Origin: Phlebiopsis flavidoalba
Taxonomy: Eukaryota; Basidiomycota; Agaricomycetes; Polyporales; Phanerochaetaceae
DNA length: 64,000 bases
Assembly (NCBI GenBank): GCA_035772785.1
Contig: JAOCPU010000051.1
Location: 62,001-126,000 of the forward strand
Direction of reading: 5' to 3'
Shown here: piece by piece, positions 1 through 12,464 of the stretch
Numbering within the stretch: position 1 is the stretch's first letter
How the letters are laid out: the number at the start of each line of letters is the position of its first letter
Position numbers and translations under genes: made by a program
The notes under the pieces: model-generated
Told to the model about the DNA's origin: nothing
What the model saw: only the letters and a program-made list of their open reading frames with translations
The model's database searches: none

Positions 1-628
1 TCAGTATGCAAAATGGCATGGGTACTCTACAGTGGGCCTTAGTAAGCGTGGTAGTGCGATTTTTGCCCGTCGAGCTCCCCAAAAATGTACGATCCGCGCT
101 TTCTTGATCTATGGCAATAGTAGGCCCCATGAGAATGCTGTTACAACGCGTAGGATTGCGGCACAAAATCCAAGACGAGTGGGTAGCGCCGAATGATCAA
201 TTTCACTCCAGACACCTACGGTAGGTTCGCAAATACAGGCGTGTGCCGGCTTCTGGTTCAACCACAATGCACGAGATCACAGGACTAAGAGCTCTGTAAA
301 TGAAATGTGGATTGTATCCGATACACGGCGGCGCCATATTTGGCACGAGACCTCTGTCGCACGACAGACCCTGCTATAGGTTCACAATTTGGACAATGTA
401 TAAAAGTACCAACGGCCGATATAGACACGTATGGCACTTGGCCCACAGATCCTAGTGTAACCTCAAGCTAATCCCATTGAGAGCCAGGACGATCGAATCA
501 CCTCCCCAATGAGATCAAACAAGCGATGAGTCTCTTGTTTTGTCGGCCTGTCAATCGCCTCATTTTCGGAATAAATCTATCTGACTCCTTCGTCGATCAA
601 CATGACTGTTACACCGTAATGAGGAACC
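1..628. other. no gene recognised
   Basis: No reading frame with recognisable protein content is visible here. The stretch probably holds the promoter region of the membrane-protein gene that begins near 629, or the end of a gene lying outside the window. Confidence 0.4.
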
Positions 629-1708
629 ATGTCCGGGAAATACTGGAAGTACCATGACGGGTTCATCCGATCGAAAAAAACATGTCGGCATTCTATCGTC
701 GATGAGCTCCATCACATGGCCTGGCTGGATGTTTTAGTGCAAGCGTCGGACGGTCACGACGAGATAACGAGGCTCTTTTGCTTTGGTTCATACCACAACT
801 ATGCAGTATTTTGGTTTTTATATTTTGGGAACCGGTTAGATCAAGTCAACGAAATTCTCTCATCTAGTAAGCCGTCCAAACAAACGATTGATGATGAGGC
901 CTCAACGATTTCCATCCCAGTCCCACGATATTCAGTATCTTAGCCCAGCTGTTCACGGCGGGCGTTGTCTTTCCACTTTATTCTTAGCCTCCACATCCAA
1001 CATCGCAACTATGCCTGCAAACCTGAACGTGGCGTCCACATGTCATCTGCGAAAAGCCCGTGCACTCTTCGACACTGCAATTTTTGTCGGGCTTTCTTGT
1101 GCCCTCTGCCAGTTCCTCTTCCTTTTCCCCGCGAACCAACTACTGCCGATCGAAGCTAAGCAAATTATCGCGCATTTTGGCACGTTCCCAATCAGATCTG
1201 GCCTCCCGCCTCAGAGTAATATCCAAACAGCACATCACGCTTTTTACACGGGACACATGTGGATCTACCCACAGCGAGGCGAATATATTGTCGCACACCT
1301 CCCAGCATGCCTATGTTTTCTCGGGAGAAGCAGTGGCACAACCTCGCCAATTCCGGCTCATTTCTCATACCTTCCCTTGCGTCATCTTCCGACTCACGTC
1401 ATTTCATCGCCCAAATATTTGTCCGTAAACCCTGCCATCGCGCGCTTAGGGGGGGCGCCCTCCACACTAACGCATACCGACTTGCAATGCCGGTTGCTCT
1501 TCCAGATACGGACTGGTTGAGCGAGCCGATAACTGCGCTTTTATTCTTCTGTGGAACACAAAATCCAACTCCCGCCGACAGGTCAATGTGTTCTACGGGG
1601 GTGGAAAACTGTTTTGGCGGGTGCACGAGTCCTTTGGCGGATGAAGGTAGTCTTTCGGCATCGATTATAGGTGGTCCTGGACCTTTCAACTTGCTTGGTC
1701 TGCTTTGA
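629..1708 (+). CDS. multi-pass integral membrane protein, copy A (frameshifted)
   Basis: Unnamed fungal membrane-protein family; function unknown. The evidence is resemblance to the neighbouring gene at 2208-3416. Both have an N-terminal segment beginning LHxxA, a block with KARALFDTAIFVGLSCALCQ (about 1050-1110) matching the neighbour's KARALPFAILLGYG, then LPIEAKQIIAHFGTFPI (about 1145-1195) matching SLDQKQIIA-WQGFPIWVS, and a C-terminal IIGGPGPFNLLGLL (about 1665-1708) matching VLGGPGASIACGCG. Several hydrophobic segments fit transmembrane helices. The match hops between the three plus-strand frames, so introns and indels are present and exact exons cannot be drawn. Proteins with this LGPG-type C-terminus and a WQxFP motif are, from memory, found beside fungal secondary-metabolite genes, but no such pathway is seen here. 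Confidence 0.4.
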
Positions 1709-2207
1709 ACACGGGAGCAGTATGTCCTTGAACAAGGACAAAGTGACGCTGTTAAAATTGTGATAGAAAAAACTGTCGCAGGATTCACAGGGGATTTGCT
1801 GCCACGGCTTCACAAGAAATGCTGACTCGGCCAGCAAGGTAGAATGATGAGTAGCGAGGTACATTATTAGCTTGGGCACTTACGCCGTGGAGAAATCTAC
1901 GACTTTTCTCCCCCGATAAATGCTTGAGTGTGAAGCCCGTGAGTATGTTTCTTGGGTCGAAAAGGCGACTTTGTCTTCGGGGAGCGCGTCAGAGGCGCCA
2001 CGCCTTGTAAGCCTGAATTAGTAAATCGGGCTCGTTCTCACTACTAGCGCGCGCTCCATAAGCCTCGGTCGCGATCGCCCAACTGCGACCACCACGGGCC
2101 TCTGCGACACCTCCTCGTTCTCGGAAGGTACATCCTGTTTTTACAACCCATTTAATCACAATATCAATACTTTTTCTGCTACCAGAATACGGTGCTCCAC
2201 GGAAGAC

Positions 2208-3416
2208 ATGAGCATCTTCGCAACCAGGCTCGCCACCGCTGGCCTACTGCTCGCTACGAGCTTACACGGCCTTTCAGCTCATGTTTAAGTCGTCACCAAC
2301 AACCGACGCACTATTCCCAGTTCTCGCTGGCGCGAAAAGAGCAGGACACTTTCCAGATGGTATTCCACATACGCAGCAATTACACAAGGCGATTGCAAGG
2401 TTTCGACGACAAGCTTACCAGTCTAGTCGGGTTCTTCAGCTTACTAGTTGACGGAGGAGATGAAAGGATCACGCCGCTTTGCACTGTGGTTTCTTGCGCA
2501 GCTACCTCCACTCATTATCTTGTATGTTTTGGGAGTCCGCCAAAAAAGCAATCCATACTCACGAAAGCGTAAAGCCATTGAAACTTATGGGACTCTAGGC
2601 CATCTCTGAGTTTTACTTTTCAGGGACCTACTCTGTATGCAAGGCTAGCACAGCTGTTCACTGTTGGCGTGGTACTACCGGTGTACTTCACCGTCCACCT
2701 TTTCGCCGTGGCTGGATCCCGCACCAGTCTATCCGGCGAACGCATTGTCGAAAGCTCGAGCACTTCCCTTCGCCATCCTTGGTGCTAGGGTATGGGGCGC
2801 CATCCGTCGCCTTCGTTTATGCGTCATCCGCCATTTCGTTAGACCAGAAACAAATCATTGCCCGCTGTATGGCAAGGATTTCCCATCTGGGTCTCGTTAA
2901 GTTTCAACGTTCACTGCGTTGGCTCGACACCGCTGTGACGAGAAAAATTCTTGAAAGCATGCCAATACCTCGTCAGACCTCAAGGCATCAAGATGGATCA
3001 AGGGCACTTACATCACTTCTGGCTTGGTCGCAGCAGTCGTTAACATCGTGTGGTCTTCCTCCCGTCGCTCGCCGCCGAAGACGAAACGCTATCTTTCGGA
3101 GAAGTCTTCGTCCCCTACGTCTTTTCACCATCTACTCCCTATGCCGACGACTATGGCTGTGAAGCCCGTTGAACCTCATCGACTCGCGGTCCGACTATTC
3201 TTCCAGAGGGACTGGCTCGCTGTAACCTTGGCTGCACTCGCGTTCTTCCTCGCGGCCACCGTAATCAATCGGCTGGCCTCCCACTCGCGGGCTGAACTTG
3301 GCGGGCTGGCCGGCGGCATGTATGATGCTAATTGGGTTCTGGGAGGACCAGGGGCGTCGATTGCATGCGGCTGCGGGATTCTGGAGGAAGAGCAGTCTCG
3401 ATATCCCCCGTACTAA
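2208..3416 (+). CDS. multi-pass integral membrane protein, copy B
   Basis: Second member of the membrane-protein pair. The chosen ATG at 2208 opens a hydrophobic stretch, MSIFATRLATAGLLLATSLH. Noise-tolerant reading then gives LTSLVGFFSLLVDGGDE, RRFALWFLAQLPPLIILYVL, a helix containing ARLAQLFTVGVVLPVYFTVH, ARALPFAILLGYGAPSVAFV, SLDQKQIIA followed by WQGFPIWVS, a further hydrophobic segment near 3215-3270 and a C-terminal NWVLGGPGAS ending about 3416. Five to seven membrane helices are likely. Length (about 350 residues after splicing) and motif order agree with copy A 500 bp upstream on the same strand, so this is a tandem duplication. Substrate or partner is unknown. The frame changes several times; some changes are at plausible GT-AG introns, others look like single-base errors. 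Confidence 0.5.
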
Positions 3417-4075
3417 AACTGCGTAGCAGGATGCCCCTCAGCTGGGGTCTTTCGCTAGATTTACATGTTTACAATAATCTGCGTTCTACACTCTATTATG
3501 AACTCTCTACTATCAGACGGACACTTGGTGTCGCCGCATCTTGTTTGATGCGCCAGCTGCCTCATCTGGATGGACGGGGAAATGATCGGGGCGCTCAACG
3601 GCGGACGCCTCTGAGACTGACCTTCACCATCTCGTACAGCCTTACTCCCCCTTGATATTTTTCTCTGAGTATTGCTCTTTTGGAGCTACCTTCACGACAT
3701 CCGACGGGACACGAAATCATAGAAGTGATTCTGGCATTTCTCATCCACGACCTGTAAATCAGAAGAGCAAGCATAACTGAATCATGAGCACGTCTTACCC
3801 AAACCATTCCCTCACGTCCCTCTATCCCATTTGTGACAACTACATGCTCCAAATGCAACGCGCCCCTTGAATTTTTGACCCCTACTCCCGCACCTCGCAA
3901 TGGCACGATATTGAACATCCAATGCTTTAACTGTAGGGGTACCTTTACACATGCATTTCTACTCTACGCAGATTGTAGGAAGCACACCAAGTAGATCCGA
4001 CTGCTTCCAGCGGGACCTTCCGGCTCAGGCCCCTCTCAGGACGCCATACGAAGGACCAGGAAGATAGGGGTACAG
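3417..4075. other. intergenic, no gene recognised
   Basis: Between the membrane-protein gene and the DnaJ gene on the same strand. It probably holds the DnaJ promoter. A minus-strand open frame at 3595-3918 has no recognisable content. Confidence 0.4.
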
Positions 4076-5512
4076 ATGCCCAAACCTCTGGAGACCGGAT
4101 ACTACGAGCTGCTCGGTGTGCCGGTCGATGCCTCGTTAGATGACATCAAGAGAGGCATATAGTGCGTATAGCTGCTAATTGTTTTGCGCATATATGATAC
4201 TCAATGGTGTTTCAGGACGTTTGGCGATTAAGTTCCACCCCGACAAGAATCCAGACGACCCACATGCAGAGGAACGTTTCAAAGAGATTTGCGATAGCTT
4301 ACCAGACGCTGTCAGATCCTGTTCTACGACACAAATACAATGAATTCGGCTCGAAGGAGTCTGCACACCGGAGGGAGGTTTCGTCGACCCAGAAGAAGTC
4401 TTCGGTGCTATGTTCGGAGGCGAAACGGTTCGTGCCTATCATCGGGCACATCAGCCTTGCACAGGACATGAAGGCGGCGCTTCAAGAGGCGGGCGAGGAG
4501 GAAGAGGAGGGAAAGACAATACAGCTGGACGCTAAAGGGAAGGAGATTTTGTCCCCCCAGAGGAGAGAGCGAAACGGGAGGAAAAGAAACGGAAAGTGGC
4601 TGCTGAGGTGAGTCTGTCGCCTTCATGGCAGCTATTCTTGAAATATTGAGATTGACTTTACCCAGAAAGCAGCAATCAGAGCAGAACGTGTGGAGAAACT
4701 CGTCGAGCATCTGGAGCGCAAGCTCGGTATATTTGCGGAGTCTGCAACGAGCCCCAACGACCCAGACGTTTCCCAAAGTTACAAGACGATCTGTCAGATA
4801 GAGGCTGAGTACGTTCCACAAAGAAATACGCGGGGTCGAAAATACCTGACAGATGTGGCCAGGGATCTGAAGCGGGAATCATACGGCGTTGAGCTGCTGC
4901 AAACGATCGGGTTCGTATATGCGTCAAGAGCAAAGCAATTCCTAGGATCCAACCACACCCTGTTCGGCATCGGCGGCTGGATGCACAACGTGCAAGGCAA
5001 ATACCACGTCTTCAGCGAAACGTAAGTGAATCATCCACCCTGACACTATATCTCAACGTTTACGCGAACCAGGGTGTCGACGTTGCGGTCTGCTATTGAG
5101 CTAAAGCAAGTCTTCGACCAAATCCAGGCTGCAGAAGCTGCGGGAAACCTGTCACTCGAGGAGAAGAAGCGTCTCGAGGACCAGGCAGCCGAGAAAGGAG
5201 TTCAGGCATTGTTTCAAGGTCAGAGTTGATGATGTCGTCATACGCACTATCGGGCTAAAACAATGTTTACCAGGGTGCGAAACTCGAAATTGAGTCTGTT
5301 CTCCGCGAGACATGTGACCGCGTCCTGGAAGACTCAACAATTCCACGAGCGAAGGCCCAGCTACGCGCGCGGTAGCGCTACAGATTCTTGGCGAGGCCTA
5401 CATGGGTGTCAAGAAGGACAGTGAAACTATCGAGGGTGCCACCGAAGAGAGTGAATACGTTAAGGTGGAAACGAAGAACAGCCGGAAGCGTGATTCGCAA
5501 AGAGGTGGCTAA
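4076..5512 (+). CDS. CAJ1: DnaJ (Hsp40) protein with X-domain, CAJ1/DJP1 type
   Basis: Co-chaperone expected to stimulate Hsp70 ATPase. The start at 4076 (MPKPLETGYYELLGVPVDAS) begins the J domain directly. An intron (about 4164-4225) separates helix I/II from AIKFHPDKNPDD, which carries the essential HPD tripeptide. IAYQTLSDPVLRHKYNEFG completes the J domain. A charged linker with a Glu run (about 4490-4515) precedes the DnaJ-X domain, seen as RVEKLVEHLERKLGIF, then LLQTIGFVYASRAKQFLGS and GIGGWMHNVQGKYHVFSET, followed by another exon with ELKQVFDQIQAAEAAGNLS and a C-terminal RETCDRVLED part. It ends at TAA 5510-5512. There is no zinc-finger or Gly/Phe segment, which fits the CAJ1/DJP1 class rather than YDJ1. 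At least three one-base frame slips occur. It converges on the TyrRS gene, with 162 bp between the stop codons. Confidence 0.92.
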
Positions 5513-5674
5513 GCATAACGACAACTCCCTACTTCCACTGCACGTTCATATGATCAGCGTCATCTCTTAATAACCATCATCAGACGCATCTCAATTCTGC
5601 CATACTTTGTACACACATGTATTTCTTACTCATGATCTGCACATCCGATGCTTACAACAAGTACATTTTGCATG

Positions 5675-7296
5675 TTACATTTTGATACAATGAACTATTT
5701 CAGCGGGCGTCTCCTTCTTAGCTTCTGCAGCAATCTCAGGTGCTTCCTGTGCTTGTGGCGGGTCTGGAACGACGGGAGAAGCAGCTGCATCTGCAGGTTT
5801 TTGAGCATTCTTGCCCTTGCCAGGAGCGGGGTGGATGGTAGACCTTGACCTACATTACAGTCAGCCAGTGTGTACGATTGAAGAGGGCGACACTCAACCT
5901 TCTTCTTCTTCTCTGGCTTCGCGTTGGGATCGGGGTAGGCCAGCTTCTCCACCTCTTTCCACTCCTCGCTCGCCTCGAACGCTTCACGAATAGGCGTCAA
6001 CAGCCTGACGAATCGCGTCGGCGACGGCCGTCTTGAGATCCTTCGGGGTGCAGTTTTCTTTGAGGCGAAGTCCTCTTTGAGCTCCTGCGCGGATTTGTAG
6101 TGCAAGCTGCCGCCGTAGTCCTCCTTTCTAAAGATAGAGAAGACGGTACCCTCGGGCGCGCCCTCGAGGGGGGGCGAACGGGGTCTGGTCGCCAAACGGC
6201 CTCCTGGCCCTCCTCCGAGTCTGAGCCCGTGTTGCCCTGGAGCCGTTCGAGACGCAGTTGGCTGATGGGGATGAGGACGGCCTCTACGAATGAGAGAACA
6301 CCGTTCTCCTCGACGTTACCCTCCTCGCAGAACGCGGACTTGATTTTCTTGCGGACGACCTCTGGGGGGTCCAAGAAGTCTATCTTCGAGTTTGGGTCTG
6401 AAGAGGACATCTTTCCGCCACCGAGACCGGGAACCATGGGGGTTCATCAGATGAGCACGTTTCTTGTAAAGCCTAGACGTGGGAGGTAGAGTTCGGCGAA
6501 AGTGAAGATTTTGCGCTGTAGGATGAGATAGGGTTGAGCAACGTCGACTCGACGGATGTTGGGATACGTACCTGGTCAACACCACCGCAATTGGAAGTCA
6601 CAATCCAGGTACTGCTCGTCCAGAGCCTGCATGCCGGGGTACAAAAGCCCACTCAAGAGCGGGCTCTCAACCTGCTTCACAACCTCAGCTCCAGCCTTCT
6701 TCGCATCGTGCTCAGAGACGATCGCGCAGAGTGACGGTAATTATCGAGATTGTACTCCTTCGTAAGCTGGTAGGAAGAGCCTTCTACGAAGCGAAGTTTT
6801 GTGGTGGGTATGCCGAGGGATTTAAATACGGCGACCAGAATGTGCTTGTAGTATTTGGTACGATGCGCGACGAGCTCTAATGGGGCCTTCAGATTGTCGA
6901 GGAAGGCGTGTACATCTGAGGAAGACGTAAACGTCAGTGTTATGTACGGGGAAACTAGATGGTATAATCTCACCAGCGAGCAGGACCGTAACCTCAACTC
7001 CCGCGCGCAAGAAATCAGCGATCTTCGTAAGGGGAACGAAGTATCCGATGTGAGCTTGTCAAAGCATGTCAGGTTCTGCACCGCGCGAGGAGCTGAACAC
7101 ATTTACATACGTCGTCCAGGTGGGAGCAGTACCTTTATACCAGTCAGTATGAAATTATGAATTCGAGTCAGGCCTAGCCTAACCCCAGTAACACTTGGTG
7201 TCTTGCCCTCGTTGAGGATGGCCTTTATCGTGTCTCCACCCAGGACCTCTGCAGTCTTCTCGTTATGAGATCAAACTTGATCTCTGCGTCGGCCAT
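5675..7296 (-). CDS. TYS1: cytosolic tyrosyl-tRNA synthetase
   Basis: Charges tRNA-Tyr with tyrosine (class Ic aminoacyl-tRNA synthetase). The start at 7296 gives [12 protein letters not shown], then [17 protein letters not shown]. The ATP site is split by an intron: GTAPT near 7125, then [19 protein letters not shown] (HIGH-like HIGY) near 7030. [19 protein letters not shown] and [16 protein letters not shown] follow, then [15 protein letters not shown]. The second signature is [18 protein letters not shown] (about 6375-6425), the KMSKS loop in its eukaryotic/archaeal KMSSS form. [18 protein letters not shown] and [20 protein letters not shown] close the catalytic/anticodon region. The tail is Lys-rich (KPEKKKKVE) and then Ala/Pro-rich, ending TAA at 5675. 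There is no EMAP-II-like domain, as in yeast. Several frame slips, for example after AVLIPISQL, are likely sequence errors. Confidence 0.95.
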
Positions 7297-7644
7297 AATG
7301 AACGCGACAAGTGGTTGGTGGTAGTAGTGAGCGAGTAAGATATGCGGCGGCCAAATCTTGTGCACTCTGTTGACTCGCTGCAGGAAATTCGGCATATCTT
7401 CTGATCACCGGACGGCGGCGCTTCTCTTTATGGCACACGCATAGATCAACGGTATCAACGTTCACCCAACTCTCACACCGCGACCATGAGCACCCCTACT
7501 CGCGAGTTGCCACACTGACATTAATTCCATTGTCTATGGGCATACAGACTGCATATGAAGTACTGGTGAGCCGCAATTCTCTTTAACCCACGCCCAAAGT
7601 TGTCAGTGAGACCGTATCCTCCCCCAGTTTTCTCCCGAGCAGAC

Positions 7645-9308
7645 TCAAGCCTGTTTCTCGTTCCTCTCTTCCTCGGTTGTCGTCCGCGCGCCTTCAGGGG
7701 GAACTGTGTTGCCCCTCGATTTCGATAGTGGAGATGTAACGGTAGGCTGCTCCATGGCTCGGCGCTGGAACACGGTGAGGGGTACGGAGATGCTCGCTGG
7801 CTCGGTTCTCTTGTTGATGCTGAGCCTTTGTCTTCTTCGACTCAGTAGAACGGGTGAGCGATCGTGGCTGACGACGCGTCTTTTGGCTACCAGACTCCTC
7901 TTGTGGTGCCTCGGTTCTTGCTGCCGGTTTGTCTGAGTCGCTGACCTTGCTCGACGTCGTGCGGGCATCGAACAGGCCGACCATCTCCTGGCGCACTGAT
8001 AACTTCTCCCGAGTCATATTGAGGATGTCGCCTTGTCCTCTTCCTTTCTTAAAACTCGCTCTGCTCTTCGACATCCGTGTGAAGCGTCGCCACCGGCTGT
8101 GCCTTGACGCGTCTCTGTGATAGGAGCGGTATGGGCTGTTGCCCTTGCTTTCGAACAAGACGCGCAGTATCCGCCGGGCGTACATCCTCTTGGAACAAAG
8201 GAACTGGAGGGTATGGTGATCCTGACGATGCTCGTGCGAAGTTCAACGGATCCATCGGATTATGGGCCACGATCTCTCCGAAGGATTGAGAAAACGATGG
8301 CAGGGATGGAATGATTACAGATGATACAGCCAATTGGCTGCCTCTTGGCTTCCAAGGGGGCGACGAGAGACCTGCCCTGTTGCATCTCCGGAGGCACAGA
8401 TCCAGACTGAAGCCTAGGTCCTCTGCCCCGCGTGGACTGACGACCGCGGCCGCTATTCTTGAAATCCGGTGTCTCCGTATTCGGCGGCATCAACGATACA
8501 TGGGGTTGTCGCGAGCCCGGGAATCAGTGGAAGAGGCTCGGGAAGCCGACGTGGTAGTGACTGTAGCCTTGGTCGCAAACGCTGTGTCGTCCGATGAACG
8601 CCTTTGGAGGTGCGTATCGTTTGCGTCATTCTCGGGGTTCTTTGCGCTCATGTGGCCCGTTTCATATTGGCGATTATCCAGCTATGAAACGTTTGTGATT
8701 CAAGCTACTTTCCAAGATGAACTTCACTGACCTGCAATTGCACATCGTTTTGCACCTTGCCGCTGCTACTGCTATCATACGGAGTAGCCGTAGATCTCTC
8801 CTCTTCACTTGCCGACGCTCGAGCGGATTGTAGGCTCTTCGAGGACCTATCTGGACGGCCCCGCGACCGGTTGTCCGCATACATCTGGTCATCTTGTTGC
8901 TGGCGGTTTTTCGCAAGAGCAAGCGCCTCTCCGCCTCTCATCTTCTCGCTCCCGCCGGCGCGCACACTCTGTGCATAGACAGATTTTTCCACAGGATGCG
9001 CATGATATCATCCATTCGCACCAGCGCGTAGTTGCCACTCCCCGGGTGATTCACCGATTGGCAGCCGGCGGGCCGATGCGACCGTCCACGAGCCAAATGG
9101 AGTGGACACTCGTACCTGCCCAGCGCGTCGTTGTTCTTTGATGGCCTGGCGGGCGGGTCACACCGGCCTCTGTTGTGACCGCGCTATTCTCCAGGTAGAG
9201 TCGCTCGGGTGTCGCAAGGTCTTCCGCCCTTACGCGATAGTCGGTCCTTGGGGATTCTCTACCTATTCTCTTGTCGTTCCTTCCCGTAATTTCTTTCATA
9301 TGCCTCAT
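7645..9308 (-). CDS. hypothetical Arg/Ser/Gln-rich protein (several exons)
   Basis: Not recognised. Minus-strand frames run almost continuously and join at plausible splice sites: an N-terminal part with DYRVRAEDLATPERLYLENS, a hydrophilic part with ALAKNRQQQDDQMYADN and RSSKSLQSARASASEEERST, a middle with SFGEIVAHNPMDPLNFARAS and a C-terminal part with DILNMTREKLSVRQEMVGLF followed by a basic, disordered tail rich in R, S, T, Q and E. Composition suggests an intrinsically disordered protein, perhaps nuclear; this is inference. It lies head-to-tail with TyrRS on the same strand. The short DILNMTRE segment resembles a DIVSIMTRD segment in the small gene at 11904-12099, which may indicate relationship or chance. 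Confidence 0.35.
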
Positions 9309-10923
9309 TCCGCATCGGACGACGACGAGCGAGAATCCGCCGCTCTCGTTACGCTCTTGTACCGATTATCGGAGGAAAGGGACCTCTCCCTACCCGCCTG
9401 AAGCCAGGCAGGATTGCGGGATCCGACAGATCCTTCTCGCTCGCGCGTGCACTATTGACGTTGTGGCCGAAGCTCCTAGTGGCGAGTCCTCTCTGTCTGC
9501 AGGTCGGCTTACGGAAAAAATAAATCGTCTTCACGGCCGGGTATGCAGATGCAAGCAGTGGCGGCGACGAGAGGTGTTTTTCTACGCGCTCTTCTTCTAT
9601 TGAGGCTGTCGGCATATATGTGGGGTGCGCCCCAAGTCGGCCGGCCGCCGTACAGAGCGCCTCGTATGTGCGTTCCATTTCCGCGGCCTGTTATGAGAGC
9701 CACGACGTGTGGCCAGATCTTCCTCTGAGTATTGATTTGCTTCTGCGGCGGAGTGCTGTTTGTGGCCCGGCTGGTTTTTGTTCTAGGGAGGGAGGGCAAA
9801 TCTACCGGTTAATGCGTATGTGTATTGGATAATCATGTGGAGACAGCTAACGCAAAGATCGGTATCTGTGGCCGGTGGTCCGGATTGAGGTCATCTCGAT
9901 AGCCAGCTGTGCGTGTGTCTTAACATTGGGGCGTCCGTCTTCATGTCTTGCCGAACATATTGACTGGTATTAGTTCTGCCCCCCGCGTCTTGGTTGGGAA
10001 ATAGAGATCGAACAAGGCTGATGTGTGAAAGGGAAGTTACCCACCAACACCACAGGACCAGGGAGACGTGCCTTTATAGACTGTGCTATGGTTGGTCATG
10101 TTGTTTCTTTGGCCAACCTTGAGTCACTGTAACTATGCCAGGTAGGGCGTTATTGTCTGTTGGTCTTCTGTTGGCGACCGATTTTATTTTTATTCCCCCG
10201 GGTCTTGCTGAACGACGCGCACGTGGCAAGCGCTCCTCATGTTATGTTGGGTCGGGGCACAACTACTGATCTTGATGGTTGAATGACGAAGTGGGGATTG
10301 TGTTTACACGTGCGTGGGTAGTAGTACGCTTTGGCGACCGATGGTAGATTGTGAGTGGTGATTGTTACGCGGGTTACTGCTGTGCCCCGGCGGGTTGTCG
10401 TTCACGATGAGAGCGCGAGTGGCGTGGGAACCCTGCCACTGAGACCAGAGTAGTCCTCACTGTGGCATAAACATCGAACTGCGATGGCAACTGAGGACAT
10501 TGTCCCCACTGAGAATGTTATCGTGACACTCTCCAAAAACAGGTGAGTTTGGAGCATCTTACGGGAAACGCCAACTCAACAGCTGTATCTGTGGCTCGCA
10601 GTGAAAGACACTCGGCTGTTCGTTTTGATCCGTCCGATCGACGCGCCTATGATTAGGAGGCGCTGCGGTGGCATCCATGATTAATTACCACTCTTCTCAG
10701 AACCATCATCTTTCGTCATACACGGGCATATCTCGAAGACATCATTACAGATCATAAAAGTAGGTCGTAATAGTATAGACACGAAAGCCCATGAGCTCAA
10801 TGAGAAAACAAATTACAGCAGCTTTGTAAAACCCAGACATCCTCCTTGTGAGTCGGAACTTAGGCCCCTGGCGTCTTGGCTATTCTTCTCGAGGCTCTCG
10901 GAGGAGTGTATCAGTCCCACTTC
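9309..10923. other. 1.6 kb without a recognisable gene
   Basis: No frame with convincing protein content and no clear repeat. Open frames at 9509-9832 on both strands are short and overlap each other. I see nothing that can be supported as a gene. Confidence 0.4.
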
Positions 10924-11584
10924 CTAGCAAGGCGTAAGGGCAGCCAACCCTGAACTAAGGGCCTTGCTCCTTCGGAGTGGCCATTTGGCTGGTCGGCTCT
11001 GGTCGGCCTCGTGGTGGTGAGTCTTCGACTTCTTCTGTGGACCCCTCGCGCTCGGATGGCGACTCTTTGTGGCGGCGTTTTTTGCTAAGACCGCTGACCC
11101 TCTCCATTGAAGATGGTTCAGCAATACCAGTAGATGTGTCCAGCGTGTGGTCGCGTCACACTGCAGTGGGCCTCAGTCGTGAGGTCTAGAATCTTTGGTC
11201 AGGACAGGGCTTGTCGAGATCGGCGACTCTCGTGTCGTGAGGTCTGTGATCTCTGGCTGGATGTTGCTTGCCAGAGCCGAAGACTCTTGAGCGGGATGCG
11301 GAGTGCGCTCAGCTGATCCGGGGCGTTCGTTGGACTGCACACCCCGCTGGGACTGGGGGTATGAAGTTGTAACATCTGGTCGGTCCCACCTATCATCCAA
11401 GTAATCTGTCCCATCGAAAGTTTCTCCAGGTCGACCACTTCTCCGTCCAGAAAACTGGTGTATGTGGTAAAAACAAGCGAGCCCATCTGTATCCCTTAGT
11501 GTTAGTAAGCTGGAGAATAGGTAATGGAGGGAGGGGCTCACTCGTTGCAGCTTTCTTTTGCGTGTGGGTGCGTATCCTTGACAT
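10924..11584 (-). CDS. hypothetical protein, unrecognised
   Basis: The minus strand carries consecutive open frames starting MSRIRTHTQKKAATSE near 11584, continuing as VFTTYTSFLDGEVVDLEKLS (about 11400-11480) and TWMIGGTDQMLQLHTPSPSG, then a Ser/Arg-rich tail. The interrupted but hydrophilic, non-repetitive sequence looks more like coding DNA than chance, yet no family is recognised. It may belong to the same unnamed group of minus-strand genes as those at 11904-15021. Start, end and exons are uncertain. Confidence 0.25.
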
Positions 11585-11903
11585 CTTCGGCTGGAGACAC
11601 TTGAAAGTTCATTGATCTAAAGTCATCCAGAAGACTTTGTAAGCTATTATGAAGCTCAACAACTATAATTGAATTGGAACACTCTCGAATATACGCAACT
11701 CACCTGCACTTGCTCAGCTTCCAGTCCAGTCCGTGCACGTTTTTGGATATTGAGGAGGCCTTGCCCCACCATCATCGGACGGACCCCCAATTTGGAGAAT
11801 TTCACTCAAGGCCACGGCCTTTCAACGAGCAGAACTGCGTTTCGGTGGCAGCTTGCAGTGGCCTCAGCTTCGCACTAGCTCGCGCCCGCTTTCCGCGCAT
11901 AGG

Positions 11904-12099
11904 TTACAACGACACACCAGCCAGAGTATCATATTCTTGAAGGTCCTGCAGGCGCACGAGCGCGTCGTGCTCGGTCTCGCCTGGCTCTTCGTAGACAGAA
12001 CAAGGGACCGGTTTTTTTTGATCGTCCCGAGTCATGATGGATACGATGTCGGAGGACTGCGCGGGCGGATTGTCGTCGTGTGCTGATTGCGTGGACATG
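11904..12099 (-). CDS. small hypothetical gene, paralogue A (first exon)
   Basis: The start ATG at 12099 gives MSTQSAHDDNPPAQSSDIVS, then IMTRDDQKKPVPC and EHDALVRLQDLQEYDTLAG. The block DI-S-IMTRDDQ ... HDALV-LQDL is echoed in paralogue B at 14711-15021 (DVLTILLRDEQ ... HDALVCRQDLEN), so a constrained protein is likely although the family is not recognised. A TATA box (12206-12212) lies about 107 bp upstream of the ATG, with an element shared by both copies beyond it. Downstream minus-strand frames to about 11660 (with LLNIQKRARTGLEAEQVQ) may be further exons. The role is unknown. Confidence 0.35.
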
Positions 12100-12205
12100 T
12101 TGCGACAGGCGTCACTTGTCAAAACGGTCGAGTGGACAGAAGACCACGATTTCAAGGCGGGAGCTTGAGGTCGTGTGTTATTTTTGTGGAGAGAAGGATA
12201 TGTGC

Positions 12206-12212
12206 ATTTATA
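12206..12212 (-). promoter_or_regulatory. TATA box of paralogue A
   Basis: TATAAAT on the minus strand, about 107 bp before the ATG at 12099. The element at 12249-12274 (minus strand: gtggtcagagtggcaaac, then ggcc) sits about 37 bp further upstream. Paralogue B has the same arrangement. Confidence 0.5.
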
Positions 12213-12464
12213 CAGTGGGCTCGTGTGGCCCGTCTGGGGGTACGTGACGGCCACATGTTTGCCACTCTGACCACTTTTACAACCCCTCCTACCTGCATTG
12301 ACCATTTTTCTGAACAGCCAAACCTGTCGCATTCTAGTCAACGTCCAACAACGCAACACGTTTGTCTGCGCGGACATCTCATGACCGTCCAAGAAGTGCC
12401 GGGCACCTGGCACTGGCCACCTGGCACCAGCACCCCCGACGCCCTCCTTGCGTTCCCACGGCAC

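Noticed and set aside
3595..3918. 107-codon minus-strand frame before the DnaJ gene
   Set aside because: No domain, no partner exons; probably chance in the DnaJ upstream region.
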